A stretch of DNA of 64,000 nucleotides from Pseudomonas triticifolii (lineage in GTDB: Bacteria > Pseudomonadota > Gammaproteobacteria > Pseudomonadales > Pseudomonadaceae): assembly GCF_014358015.1 (NCBI RefSeq), contig NZ_JACONV010000001.1:806001-870000 (forward strand). Reading direction: 5' to 3'. The notes beneath the pieces are model-generated. The model was not told the origin of the DNA and ran no database searches. It worked only from the letters and a program-made list of their open reading frames with translations. Position 1 is the stretch's first letter. Each line of letters opens with the position of its first letter. A program made the position numbers and the translations under genes. Shown here in pieces: positions 38,643 to 46,545 of this stretch.

Positions 38643-38920
38643 CACTGATCTAGAAGCTGGGTTACACGCCAGGCGTGTTCACCGTCGAACAACATGTGCA
38701 TGAACAGTGGGCCTGTCGATCAGCGTGTTGAAATGGCCGGGCACTCGTCATGGCGTTGGCCGAATGACAAGGCTGGCCTGGCGCGGCGTTTCATTAATAT
38801 AAGATCAATATGAGTGGGCCCGCGAGGATACCCCCGCAGGCATAAAGCATTTTGATTTTGAAACACCACACTTTTCACGCAAAGCATCGTACTGATCGTG
38901 GCTGAAGCAACTGCATACCG
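38643..38920. other. Intergenic region with a 15-base palindrome
   Basis: 278 bases without a gene between the nuclease remnant and the end of the chemoreceptor gene. It holds ACACGCC-A-GGCGTGT (38664-38678), a perfect palindrome that could be an operator left from the lost gene or a small hairpin. Nothing else was recognised. Confidence 0.45.
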
Positions 38921-40546
38921 TCAGATGGCGAAGCGACCCACAACTGTGCGTAGATCTGACGCCAAGCGCGCCAACTCATGGCTGGCAGCGGTCGTCTGGT
39001 TGGCGCCAGCAGCTGACTGTGAGGCCAGGTCCCGGATGTTCACCAGATTACGGTCAACCTCTCGGGACACCTGTGCTTGTTCTTCCGATGCGCTTGCGAT
39101 CACCAGATTGCGCTCATTGATCATGTTAATAGACTGAGTGATCTGGTCCAGCGCGCTCCCTGCTGCCCGGGCTCGCTGTAGTGTTTCATGAGTACGCTGG
39201 TTGTTTTGCTGCATCGACCGAACGGCTTCACCCGTACCATTCTGGATCCCGGCCACCATCTGCTCTATCTCGCGTGTGGACTGCTGGGTACGGTGTGCAA
39301 GGGCCCTTACTTCATCGGCCACAACCGCAAAACCGCGACCGGCTTCACCGGCACGGGCCGCCTCGATCGCGGCATTGAGCGCCAGCAGGTTGGTCTGTTC
39401 GGCAATCGCTCGAATCACATCTAGCACCTGCCCAATATCACGCCCTTGGGCAGCAAGCCCTTCGATCATGGACGAAGTTGCCTGAACATCATGAGCCATG
39501 GCCTGGATCGCCTCAACGGTTTCCACGACCCGGTCACGTCCTTCGCGAGCGTTGTGATTGGACTCTTGGGACGCTTCAGAGGTGGAAACGGCATTGCGCG
39601 CCACCTCTTCCACTGCAGTGGTCATCTCATTGACCGCAGTGGCCGCCTGATCGATCTCATTATTCTGCTGTTGCAGACCAAGCGAAGCTTCTTCGGTAAC
39701 AGCACTCAATTGCTCCGCCGCCGACGCCAGTTGTGTCGCCGAGCCAGAGATCTGTTCGATTGTCTTGCACAGGTTACCTTGCATGGTGGACAACGTGAGC
39801 AGTAAACGAGCCGGCTCATCAGTACCCTCCACCAGAATCGGCTTAGTAAGATCACCGCTGGCTATGGTCTGGGCAGTTTCGACAGCTATTTTGAGTGGAG
39901 TGACGATGCTGCGAGTCAGCAGCCAGGCCAACAATACAGTCAACAGGGCAGCCATCACCGAGACGATAACAATACCGGTGCTTGCATTCTCAAACTGCGT
40001 GTCGGCTTCATCCGACGCAGCCTTGGCCCCTGCCTTGTTGATGTCTACCAGCTGATTGAGCTGTGTACCCATCAGATCCGTGCCAGCCTTAATCTCGTTG
40101 CTTATAAGCTTGCGAAGCTCTTCGAGTTTATTCATTCGGGATAACTCCGTCATACGCTCCTGATCCTTTAGGTAGGTTTCAAGGGTCGCGGAAAACTCCC
40201 GGTATTTTGCCAGTTCATCATTTCCTGCAGGCAGAGCCGCATAACTTTTTTGGTCGTTGCGCAGTTTATCCACCAGAAAAGCATTGCGTTTGTAGGCCTC
40301 ATCCAGGGCTGCAGGCTCCCGATCATTGAGAACACGAAAGGACACTAAGCGCATCCGCAACACCGCCTCGAGCAGATTGCCCAAATAACTTACGCTGGGC
40401 AATTGATTGGTTTGCATATCTATAGTCGCCTGACGGATAGCGGTCAAGCGGGATTGCGCGAACACCCCCATCACAATCACCAATAGAGCGATGAATGCAA
40501 AACCGAGAAAAGCCCTAGGCGCGATATTAATATTGCGTAGTAACAT
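38921..40546 (-). CDS. Methyl-accepting chemotaxis protein
   Basis: Transmembrane chemoreceptor, 541 residues. TM1 near residues 10-30, a periplasmic four-helix-bundle (4HB_MCP) ligand domain to about 185, TM2 near 190-210, HAMP '[22 protein letters not shown]' in part, then the cytoplasmic signalling helices with the hairpin tip '[21 protein letters not shown]' in part. No C-terminal pentapeptide for CheR/CheB docking. The ATG at 40546 follows 'AGAGGGA'; the frame to 40567 is rejected. The ligand is unknown. It lies in an insertion-like region. Confidence 0.94.
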   Translation of the reverse strand: MLLRNINIAPRAFLGFAFIALLVIVMGVFAQSRLTAIRQATIDMQTNQLPSVSYLGNLLEAVLRMRLVSFRVLNDREPAALDEAYKRNAFLVDKLRNDQKSYAALPAGNDELAKYREFSATLETYLKDQERMTELSRMNKLEELRKLISNEIKAGTDLMGTQLNQLVDINKAGAKAASDEADTQFENASTGIVIVSVMAALLTVLLAWLLTRSIVTPLKIAVETAQTIASGDLTKPILVEGTDEPARLLLTLSTMQGNLCKTIEQISGSATQLASAAEQLSAVTEEASLGLQQQNNEIDQAATAVNEMTTAVEEVARNAVSTSEASQESNHNAREGRDRVVETVEAIQAMAHDVQATSSMIEGLAAQGRDIGQVLDVIRAIAEQTNLLALNAAIEAARAGEAGRGFAVVADEVRALAHRTQQSTREIEQMVAGIQNGTGEAVRSMQQNNQRTHETLQRARAAGSALDQITQSINMINERNLVIASASEEQAQVSREVDRNLVNIRDLASQSAAGANQTTAASHELARLASDLRTVVGRFAI

Positions 40547-41717
40547 GAAAATCCCTCTAATGACCAATGATGTATCCGATCAGCATCTGTCCAAGATATC
40601 TAACAGCGTTTGTTACCTAAACCTATGCGGCGCGCATGTTTTATGGAACGCTATAAAACGGCAACGCCTTTGCTTTACTCAGGCCCAACACCAAAAACAC
40701 GGCGCATTTGAATTTTTGTATCAGAACCCTCCCACGAGAAACTTTAATAAACCTCTCGATATCAGCAACCCCACTGATAGTTAACTCCACTGCGAAAGCT
40801 ATAAAAACGCTCACCAAAAAAAAACAAGGGAGAGGCACTCATAAAAATCCCTCAAGACAGCGACGCTTAACTGAGCGACTACGCCGTTCAGGCTTCACCC
40901 TAAAAAGACCGAAAATAGCGACGTCTCCGCCTAGCAAACCCCGCGAACAGCGATAACGCTAAATACGAATTTCAGTTACAGATCCTGGGTTTTTACGTGG
41001 CGTTTGGTCAACCACTGCACCGAAAATACAGCTGGCTGCCGAGACTTGTCATCCACTGCCCAAAGACCTGGCAAACTAAACCCGCCGTAACTGCCAAGAT
41101 CATACCGTTCCCTGACACATGACGCGACAGATCAGGAAGCAACCTCACTACGCGTCGCTTCAACCATTAGACTAAGGACAGAAAAGGCAACAAGCTCCGA
41201 TCCCCGCTCACCTTCAATCAGCGCTAAAGACCCTTTATGAATCATGACTTTAGCGATCGCCACCCAGCTTGATATAGATCGACAATAAGACTAATACACC
41301 GCACCCGCACAGCCTATGGGTATAGGGTGCCCGAATAGGAGGCTAAATTAACACGCCCACTATTGTCGAAGAATCGCCGATTTCGACGAAGCAGAACAAA
41401 CATTGCAGACAACATTCAAAACCCCATGAAATGTCTCTTATTTCTCGCACGCAGCGACCTTCTCCCCAAGAGAGACCTTAAATACATACGAACACACCGG
41501 AGGAATTTCAGCATATTTTGTCAAACGCCGCAGCCTCCCGAGGCGCAATTTTCCATGTCCACAGGCGCAAAAACAGGAAAAATAAATGCAGCGCAGTGTG
41601 GCAGTTAGACCCTCCCCCAAAACGTTATCGCTGTAACTGTGTTTTTAAAGCCCAGGGCTTGGCACGCTCTTTTATATTTGGCATGCTGGTGGAATACGGT
41701 AGCCCTTGAGTCCTTAC
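40547..41717. other. Long AT-rich region without an intact gene
   Basis: 1.17 kb between the chemoreceptor and AraC genes, visibly more AT-rich than the rest of the window. On the minus strand, 41263-41132 reads 'VAIAKVMIHKGSLALIEGER' then 'GSELVAFSVLSLMVEATRSE' and ends VAS-stop. This resembles the last part of a histidine-kinase ATPase domain and could be a fragment of one. The other short frames (40708-40956, 41363-41608 on plus) have no coding character. No RNA gene seen. Confidence 0.4.
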
Positions 41718-42713
41718 ATGCCTACACTAGCGCCCTCTTGCGCCCATGTATTTTTACGCCTTGCTGGATACGTACCAGCGCCTTCGATCCACCTTAAAGA
41801 TCTCTGCTCAAGCGTAAACGCCAAAGTGATTGCAGGGTTGAGAGTCGACATCACTGAAGCCGCAAGCTTAGTAGAAGAAATTGCACGCACCTCTGGCGAT
41901 CTCGACATTGGTTTAAATGCGTATGAACTCTTCAAACCAGCGCAACTCAACGCTCAACTGTACGCGATCATGTCGAGTGAAAACTTAGGAGAAGCGCTCA
42001 GAGTCATAGTAAAGTACTCAACGTTGCTAGCGGATGGCATGCCCATTTCTTACGTCCAGGATGAAAACTCATTAACACTGCAATTTCTAAGGGTTGAATC
42101 AATGAGTGTCACCCGACAGTACATTGATTGCTGCTTAACCACAATGATAGGGATAACCCACTGGCTACTCCCTTGGGAGCGGCCTACACCAGCTGCTGTA
42201 ACCTTCAGCTACGAGGCTCCAGCCGACCAAACCAAGCTGAAACTTATTTTCGGAAACAACCTTCAATTCTCCAGCGCACTCAATACAATTACCTACGCAA
42301 ATCACGACTTAACAAAACCACTGGACACCGCAAACCCAAAGCTCAAAATATATCATTTAAGCCAAATCAACGAGCTGCTTTCCGAGCGACAAAATAAAAT
42401 ATCACCCATCGTCAAAAATCTGATTTTTACAGACCTCAACTCAAGCCACGTAACCTCTTTAAAAAAGGCTGCACGCGAGCTTAACTTCAGCTCGCGCACA
42501 CTTCAAGGCCGACTCGGTGAGGAAAAGACATGCTTCAAAGACTTATTAGATGAGTGTAGACGTGAATTAGCTTGCGAACTCTTGCTCAATTCTAAAATTA
42601 CGTTTTTATCAATAGCAGAAAAATTGAGCTTCAGCAGCGCAAGCAGTTTCCACAAAGCTTGCACTCGATGGTTTGGCTGTTCACCAGGTGCATACAGATC
42701 CAGGCAATCCTGA
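41718..42713 (+). CDS. AraC family transcriptional regulator
   Basis: 331 residues. An N-terminal arabinose-binding-like domain (PF12625 type, as in OruR and ArgR regulators) covers about residues 20-205. The C-terminal double HTH contains 'SLKKAARELNFSSRTLQGRL' and 'FLSIAEKLSFSSASSFHKAC' ahead of the family ending 'FGCSPGAYR'. Start uncertain: ATG 41718 or TTG 41706, neither with a strong ribosome site. Codon use is markedly AT-rich compared with neighbours, a sign of horizontal acquisition. The target is unknown; the divergent chemoreceptor is one candidate. Confidence 0.86.
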   Translation: MPTLAPSCAHVFLRLAGYVPAPSIHLKDLCSSVNAKVIAGLRVDITEAASLVEEIARTSGDLDIGLNAYELFKPAQLNAQLYAIMSSENLGEALRVIVKYSTLLADGMPISYVQDENSLTLQFLRVESMSVTRQYIDCCLTTMIGITHWLLPWERPTPAAVTFSYEAPADQTKLKLIFGNNLQFSSALNTITYANHDLTKPLDTANPKLKIYHLSQINELLSERQNKISPIVKNLIFTDLNSSHVTSLKKAARELNFSSRTLQGRLGEEKTCFKDLLDECRRELACELLLNSKITFLSIAEKLSFSSASSFHKACTRWFGCSPGAYRSRQS

Positions 42714-43183
42714 AAAAGACTTCCTGATTCGGCAAAGTCCTCGAACACCAATCGCCGAGCTGTTCAATGAAGCAAATGACCTTCGTCGATGCCGAGTACG
42801 CTGGTAAGCACCAGTAAGTTGCCTGCGTGATGGGCCACGGCAACGAGTTTGTAGGTCCTGTCGACCTGAAATCCTGCACCTGACTACAAACTGACCGGAC
42901 GCCATACCTCCATTTGAGCAGCTATCCGACAGTATGTGTACGCAAATGAATGTGACCTGATGCCACTTATCGGACGACTGTTCACCTTACTGAATAAAGA
43001 TGCAATTCTCGACCTGCGGTTTTTAGAGACAGCAGTCCGATCAAGGCCACTTCCAGCGGTTCAAGCCAGTATCGACCTCGAAATGAAATAGCAGTCCTGA
43101 GGCGTCTTCCGCTTCACATTGCCCGTACCCGAACGTACTCATTTTAAGATGGCGTAGCGTCTACGCCCTGCAGGCGACTAACG
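42714..43183. other. Decayed intergenic region with hairpin
   Basis: No intact gene. Besides the transposase fragment at 42767 it contains a perfect hairpin, GGCGTAG (43151-43157), CGT, CTACGCC (43161-43167), just before the next small gene. On the minus strand 42898-42766 a short open frame reads 'QVDRTYKLVAVAHHAGNLLV' without known family. Confidence 0.4.
42767..42817 (+). mobile_element. 5' fragment of an IS5-family transposase
   Basis: The 16 codons 'MKQMTFVDAEYAGKHQ' followed by a stop match the N-terminus of IS5-group transposases (typically MKQMTFADAEYAGKRK). Nothing after this matches the rest of the transposase, and no terminal inverted repeats were found. This is a relic of an insertion event at this site. 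Confidence 0.6.
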
Positions 43184-43411
43184 ATGAATCAAATGGAATT
43201 TGAAATTCACTACCGGTTCAAGGGCGAAACCCGCTACTTCCTTCACCAGGCAATGCATCTCTGCCAAAGCGACGCGCTGCACTGCGCCACATTGCATGCC
43301 GGCGTGGGGACAGTCAGCGATCACATTGCAGCAGGGCCTATTCGTCTGGCAACGCAGCAGGCGCAAGGTTTCGGGGTGACAGACGTCCACTGGAAAAGAT
43401 GCACCTTATAA
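43184..43411 (+). CDS. Conserved small pseudomonad protein
   Basis: 75 residues. 'YRFKGETRYFLHQAMHLCQS' followed by 'DALHCATLHAGVGTVSDHIA' is a pattern I associate with a small Pseudomonas-specific family without function; the name is not certain. No signal peptide or membrane segment. It is followed by a bidirectional terminator and the convergent methionine aminopeptidase gene. Confidence 0.65.
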   Translation: MNQMEFEIHYRFKGETRYFLHQAMHLCQSDALHCATLHAGVGTVSDHIAAGPIRLATQQAQGFGVTDVHWKRCTL

Positions 43412-43435
43412 AGCGCACACCCAAAACGCCCACAG

Positions 43436-43465
43436 AAAAAACGACCTGTTCAAGGTCGTTTTTTT
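43436..43465. terminator. Bidirectional terminator before map
   Basis: AAAAAACGACCT (43436-43447), loop, AGGTCGTTTTTTT (43453-43465). A stem with A-run and T-run on either side between two convergent genes. Confidence 0.9.
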
Positions 43466-43485
43466 CGTACAGCTCCCAACGCGAT

Positions 43486-44277
43486 TCATATCGCCGGATA
43501 GGAACCTGTGCCTTCGGGCCAGGGCGTCAACAGCTCGAAACCCGTTGCCGTGACCGCGACCATGTGCTCCCACTGTGCCGACAACGACATGTCGCTGGTC
43601 AGAACCGTCCAGCCATCCGGCAGTGTGCGGGTGCCGGCCTTTCCCGCGTTGATCATGGGCTCGATGGTAAAAACCATGCCCTCTTTCAACTTCAGCCCTT
43701 TGCCTGGAGCGCCGTAATGCAAGACTTGCGGCTCTTCATGGTACTTGCGACCGATACCGTGTCCGCAATATTCACGTACCACGCTGAATCCCTCGCGATG
43801 AGCAACGGTCTGGATTGCATGGCCAATATCGCCCAGCGTCGCGCCGGGACGTACCGCATGTATCCCGGCTCGCGTTGCTTCATAGGTTGTCTCGACCAGA
43901 CGCCGAGCCAGAGGACTGACCTCCCCCACCAGATACATGCGGCTGGTGTCGCCGTACCAGCCGTCCTTGATGACGGCGACGTCGATATTGACGATGTCGC
44001 CATCCTTGAGAATGTCCGAGGCGCAGGGAATGCCATGGCAAACCACCGCGTTGGGCGATATGCATGTCGTCTTGGTGAACCCGTGGTACCCGACGTTGGC
44101 CGGGATCACCTTGAGTTCCTTGACGATGTAGTCGTTGCAGATGTCGTCCAGCGCTTCTGTGCTGACACCTGCCTTGACGTGAGGCGTGATCATGGCCAGC
44201 ACATCAGCGGCCAGCCTGCCGGCAATGCGCAAATGGACCAGGTCTTGCTCGGTCTTGAGGCTGATTGAATGGCTCAT
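43486..44277 (-). CDS. map: Type I methionine aminopeptidase
   Basis: Metallopeptidase removing N-terminal methionine, 263 residues. Metal ligands are visible: Asp pair in 'IVNIDVAVIKDGWYGDTSRM', His in 'YCGHGIGRKYHEEP', and Glu in 'TIEPMI' and 'AQWEHMVAVT'. It is probably an accessory copy, because the essential map of Pseudomonas lies near rpsB and is outside this window. It is translationally coupled (4-base overlap) to the ParD-like gene upstream, an unusual partnership for a housekeeping enzyme. Confidence 0.94.
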   Translation of the reverse strand: MSHSISLKTEQDLVHLRIAGRLAADVLAMITPHVKAGVSTEALDDICNDYIVKELKVIPANVGYHGFTKTTCISPNAVVCHGIPCASDILKDGDIVNIDVAVIKDGWYGDTSRMYLVGEVSPLARRLVETTYEATRAGIHAVRPGATLGDIGHAIQTVAHREGFSVVREYCGHGIGRKYHEEPQVLHYGAPGKGLKLKEGMVFTIEPMINAGKAGTRTLPDGWTVLTSDMSLSAQWEHMVAVTATGFELLTPWPEGTGSYPAI

Positions 44278-44516
44278 GAGGCCGCCTTCGACAGTTCGGA
44301 CATCTTGAACGAGTCAGACTTGAGTACGTTACCGTCGGTACCTTCAAGACGAATCAGCATCTGACAGATCTCGCTGTAATCCAGCGTCGGGTGCAATTCG
44401 GCCAGCATGCCGATACGCATCCAGTGCTCAGCCTGCGCATTGATGGAACGACTGAGCGCAACGCTCGCACAGCGAAGATTCGCGTGCATTTCTTCGGAAA
44501 TTTTTACCAGGCCCAT
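44274..44516 (-). CDS. ParD-like antitoxin family protein
   Basis: 80 residues. The N-terminal 'MGLVKISEEMHANLRCASVA' followed by 'LSRSINAQAEHWMRIGMLAE' matches the ParD-like (PF11903) family, with a ribbon-helix-helix pattern as in antitoxins. No ParE-type toxin is adjacent; the gene overlaps map instead. The start is preceded by 'GAGGTGAG' and by a 34-base palindrome, as expected of an autoregulated antitoxin. The function here is unproven. Confidence 0.82.
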   Translation of the reverse strand: MGLVKISEEMHANLRCASVALSRSINAQAEHWMRIGMLAELHPTLDYSEICQMLIRLEGTDGNVLKSDSFKMSELSKAAS

Positions 44517-44530
44517 CGCTCACCTCACGT

Positions 44531-44564
44531 TGAATATACGAATCATATATGTTTCGTATATTCA
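44531..44564. promoter_or_regulatory. 34-base near-perfect palindrome upstream of the ParD-like/map operon
   Basis: TGAATATACGAA (44531-44542), T, CATATATG (44544-44551), T, TTCGTATATTCA (44553-44564). 32 of 34 positions are symmetric: 12-bp arms plus an inner 8-bp palindrome. It lies 15 bases upstream of the ParD-like start codon, within the likely promoter, and is visibly AT-rich. The size and symmetry fit an operator for a ribbon-helix-helix or XRE repressor. The binder is inferred. Confidence 0.8.
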
Positions 44565-44602
44565 CAATCAACCGGGTGGCTTGAACGAGAGTGAAATGAT
44601 GA

Positions 44603-44929
44603 TCAGTCGAAGTGCTTGCGCAGGGACAGCGCCAACTGCCTTATCGCGTTCTGGGCCATGTCGCTGAGCAACCTGAACTGAAGAATGATGTCTCGCTCGA
44701 CCACTGATAGCGAGTCCATGCAGACTGGCAGTCTGCTGCCCGATAGCAGGTAGTGAACATCGACCCCCCTTTCACTCAGCGCCACCAGATAGTTGGAACG
44801 CGGCATGCGCTGACCGTTTTCATATTTGCCTTGGGCATTGGCCTCGACACCACCAATTGCAGCGAACCTTTGCTGTGATAGCCCCATTGTCTGGCGCTCT
44901 TCTTTGAGTCGTGCGCCGAAATCGTTCAT
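44603..44929 (-). CDS. XRE family transcriptional regulator
   Basis: 108 residues with an N-terminal Cro/C1 HTH near residues 5-60 ('LKEERQTMGLSQQRFAAIGGVEANAQGKYENGQ' in part), a SinR-like linker and a C-terminal helical part 'ERDIILQFRLLSDMAQNAIR'. It lies 86 bases upstream of the ParD-like gene on the same strand, with the large palindrome in between, so it may bind that site. Its effector is unknown. Confidence 0.88.
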   Translation of the reverse strand: MNDFGARLKEERQTMGLSQQRFAAIGGVEANAQGKYENGQRMPRSNYLVALSERGVDVHYLLSGSRLPVCMDSLSVVERDIILQFRLLSDMAQNAIRQLALSLRKHFD

Positions 44930-45000
44930 CAGATGTATCCAAAGTGGAATGACACCTCACCATACGCTGCATCCAATACACATGTTGGTCTATCGGGCGT

Positions 45001-45195
45001 TTACTCGACACGCGCTTCGCGATACTCACTGCCTGCCTGAGCCGCGGCAACGACCATGCAAACCTGGGTTTCGTAAGCGTTGAACTGGCGCAATGCGGCA
45101 GCCAGGGCAAGAAAGTCTTCCCGCTGCATCTCATTGACCGTTGCACTGCTACGAAGCTGATGAGCAACCGGGCTTTGCGCTGACTTAAGGGACAT
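45001..45195 (-). CDS. Small protein of unknown function under a LexA box
   Basis: 64 residues, no signal peptide; 'NEMQREDFLALAAALRQFNA' and 'ACMVVAAAQAGSEYREARVE'-like C-terminus (residues 45-64) suggest a helical protein. A good ribosome site 'GAGAAGAGG' precedes the ATG. The LexA-type box lies 20 bases upstream, so it should be DNA-damage induced (inference). No family was recognised. Confidence 0.65.
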   Translation of the reverse strand: MSLKSAQSPVAHQLRSSATVNEMQREDFLALAAALRQFNAYETQVCMVVAAAQAGSEYREARVE

Positions 45196-45214
45196 GAAAC
45201 ACCTCTTCTCTATT

Positions 45215-45234
45215 TACTGGTTATGCATACAGTA
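45215..45234. promoter_or_regulatory. LexA (SOS) box
   Basis: On the minus strand TACTGTATGCATAACCAGTA. The CTG-N10-CAG core and flanking TA/TA are those of the gammaproteobacterial LexA site (TACTGTATATATATACAGTA); the middle deviates modestly. It lies 20 bases before the start of the 64-residue gene. Confidence 0.75.
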
Positions 45235-45295
45235 TTTAGATCGAAGCGCTAACACAAGCCTATTCACGACGAATGGTCATGGGCCGCTCGCCTGC

Positions 45296-46330
45296 CTAAG
45301 AGACGCCAGCCAGCCCCTGCAGACGCGCAAGGTCCTGTGCGGCAATCGGAATACCATGGACACTCGACTTCATTCGCTCGCTGTACCGTCGGTCACCGGG
45401 CATGCGGGTCTGGCCAACGCCGTGAAGCTGGCGCACAAGTTCTTCGCTGCGCTGCGCAAAAGACTGGCCGCTGCCCTTGTCCGGGTCGATGACAATCACC
45501 AACTGACCGGTCCAGGGTGTCTGCGCGCCCGGGTGTTTTGACCAGTCGAACTCAAATGAAAAATTTCCACCTGTCAGACCCGCGGCCAACAGTTCGACCA
45601 TCATCGACAAGGCCGAACCTTTGTGCCCGCCAAACGGCAGCAACGCGCCACCTGCAAGAATGGCTGCCGGCTCGACCGTCGGCTGACCATTGCGGTCCAC
45701 CCCCATGCCTTCCGGCAGCAGGCGACCTTCGCGAGCAGCGATCTGTACGTCGCCATGGGCCATGGCACTGGTGGCCAGGTCAAACACAATAGGGTCTGCA
45801 CCTGCACGCGGCGCGGCGAACGCGATAGGGTTGGTGCCGAACAGCGGCTTTTGTGCGCCATGCGGCACAACGCACGTCATGCTATTGACCATGCTCAACG
45901 CGACCAGACCTTGTTCGGCGAAGGGTTCGACATCCGGCCACAACGCTGCAAAATGATGTGAGCTGCGAATGGCGAGGATCGCGATGCCTGCATCACGTGC
46001 CTTCTGGATGAGCAACGGCCTGGCAGCCGCCAGCGCCGGCTGGGCAAATCCGTTGGCGGCATCGACCCTGACAAAGGCGGCCCCGACATCTTCCACCACG
46101 GGCACTGCCCTGCCATCGACCCAGCCGCTGGCCAGCGAAGACAGGTAACCGGGAATGCGAAAGATACCGTGGCTGTGCGCCCCGTCGCGCTGCGCGCCAG
46201 CGCAGTTTTTCGCCAGCTCGCCTGCAACCTGAGCCGATGTGCCATGGGCCAGAAAGATTCGCTCGAGCAAGTCATTCAACTGCTGATACGAAAGAGTGCA
46301 TATCGAGTCATCGGGATGAGGTGTGTGCAT
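45296..46330 (-). CDS. dpkA: Delta1-piperideine-2-carboxylate / delta1-pyrroline-2-carboxylate reductase
   Basis: NAD(P)H-dependent imine reductase of the Ldh/MDH-like type II family, 344 residues, catalysing steps of D-lysine and D-proline catabolism (EC 1.5.1.21). The signature blocks 'AQRDGAHSHGIFRIPGYLSS', 'SSHHFAALWPDVEPFA', 'VVPHGAQKPLFGTNPIAFA' and 'GGHKGSALSMMVELLAAGLT' match, almost residue for residue, the P. syringae DpkA whose structure is known (recalled). ATG at 46330 follows 'CGGAG'; the frame to 46372 is rejected. No co-directional partner gene is adjacent. Confidence 0.93.
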   Translation of the reverse strand: MHTPHPDDSICTLSYQQLNDLLERIFLAHGTSAQVAGELAKNCAGAQRDGAHSHGIFRIPGYLSSLASGWVDGRAVPVVEDVGAAFVRVDAANGFAQPALAAARPLLIQKARDAGIAILAIRSSHHFAALWPDVEPFAEQGLVALSMVNSMTCVVPHGAQKPLFGTNPIAFAAPRAGADPIVFDLATSAMAHGDVQIAAREGRLLPEGMGVDRNGQPTVEPAAILAGGALLPFGGHKGSALSMMVELLAAGLTGGNFSFEFDWSKHPGAQTPWTGQLVIVIDPDKGSGQSFAQRSEELVRQLHGVGQTRMPGDRRYSERMKSSVHGIPIAAQDLARLQGLAGVS

Positions 46331-46404
46331 CTGAGCTCCGGTGCATAAGAACAGGAAGACGATCAATACCACCGAGAGTAACGCTGTGCAGACACGGGAG
46401 AAAC

Positions 46405-46515
46405 ATGCGTGTCGTTTTTACATCAATGAGAGCCGATCACATTCACGAGGAATTAAGGGCTGCGACGATAGGCAACAGCCATGCGATGTTCTCCCACACT
46501 GTCATCCAAGGGTAG
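46405..46515 (+). CDS. Possible 36-residue leader ORF upstream of fecR
   Basis: ATG preceded by 'CGGGAGAAAC', encoding 36 residues ('MRVVFTSMRADHIHEELRAA' and a helical tail), ending 30 bases before the FecR-like gene. A hairpin GACACG (46391-46396) with CGTGTC (46408-46413) overlaps its start. It may be a leader peptide or chance; there is no homologue known to me. Confidence 0.3.
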   Translation: MRVVFTSMRADHIHEELRAATIGNSHAMFSHTVIQG

Positions 46516-46545
46516 AATGCGCCAACGGTACACACCGGAGCGCCC

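Noticed and set aside
40708..40956. 82-codon plus-strand frame
   Set aside because: Low-complexity basic sequence in an AT-rich gap, with no ribosome site or family.
43496..43520. GGAACC motif as a possible HrpL box
   Set aside because: It lies in the map coding region and has no CCAC element at the required distance; other GGAACC occurrences that I checked also lack it.
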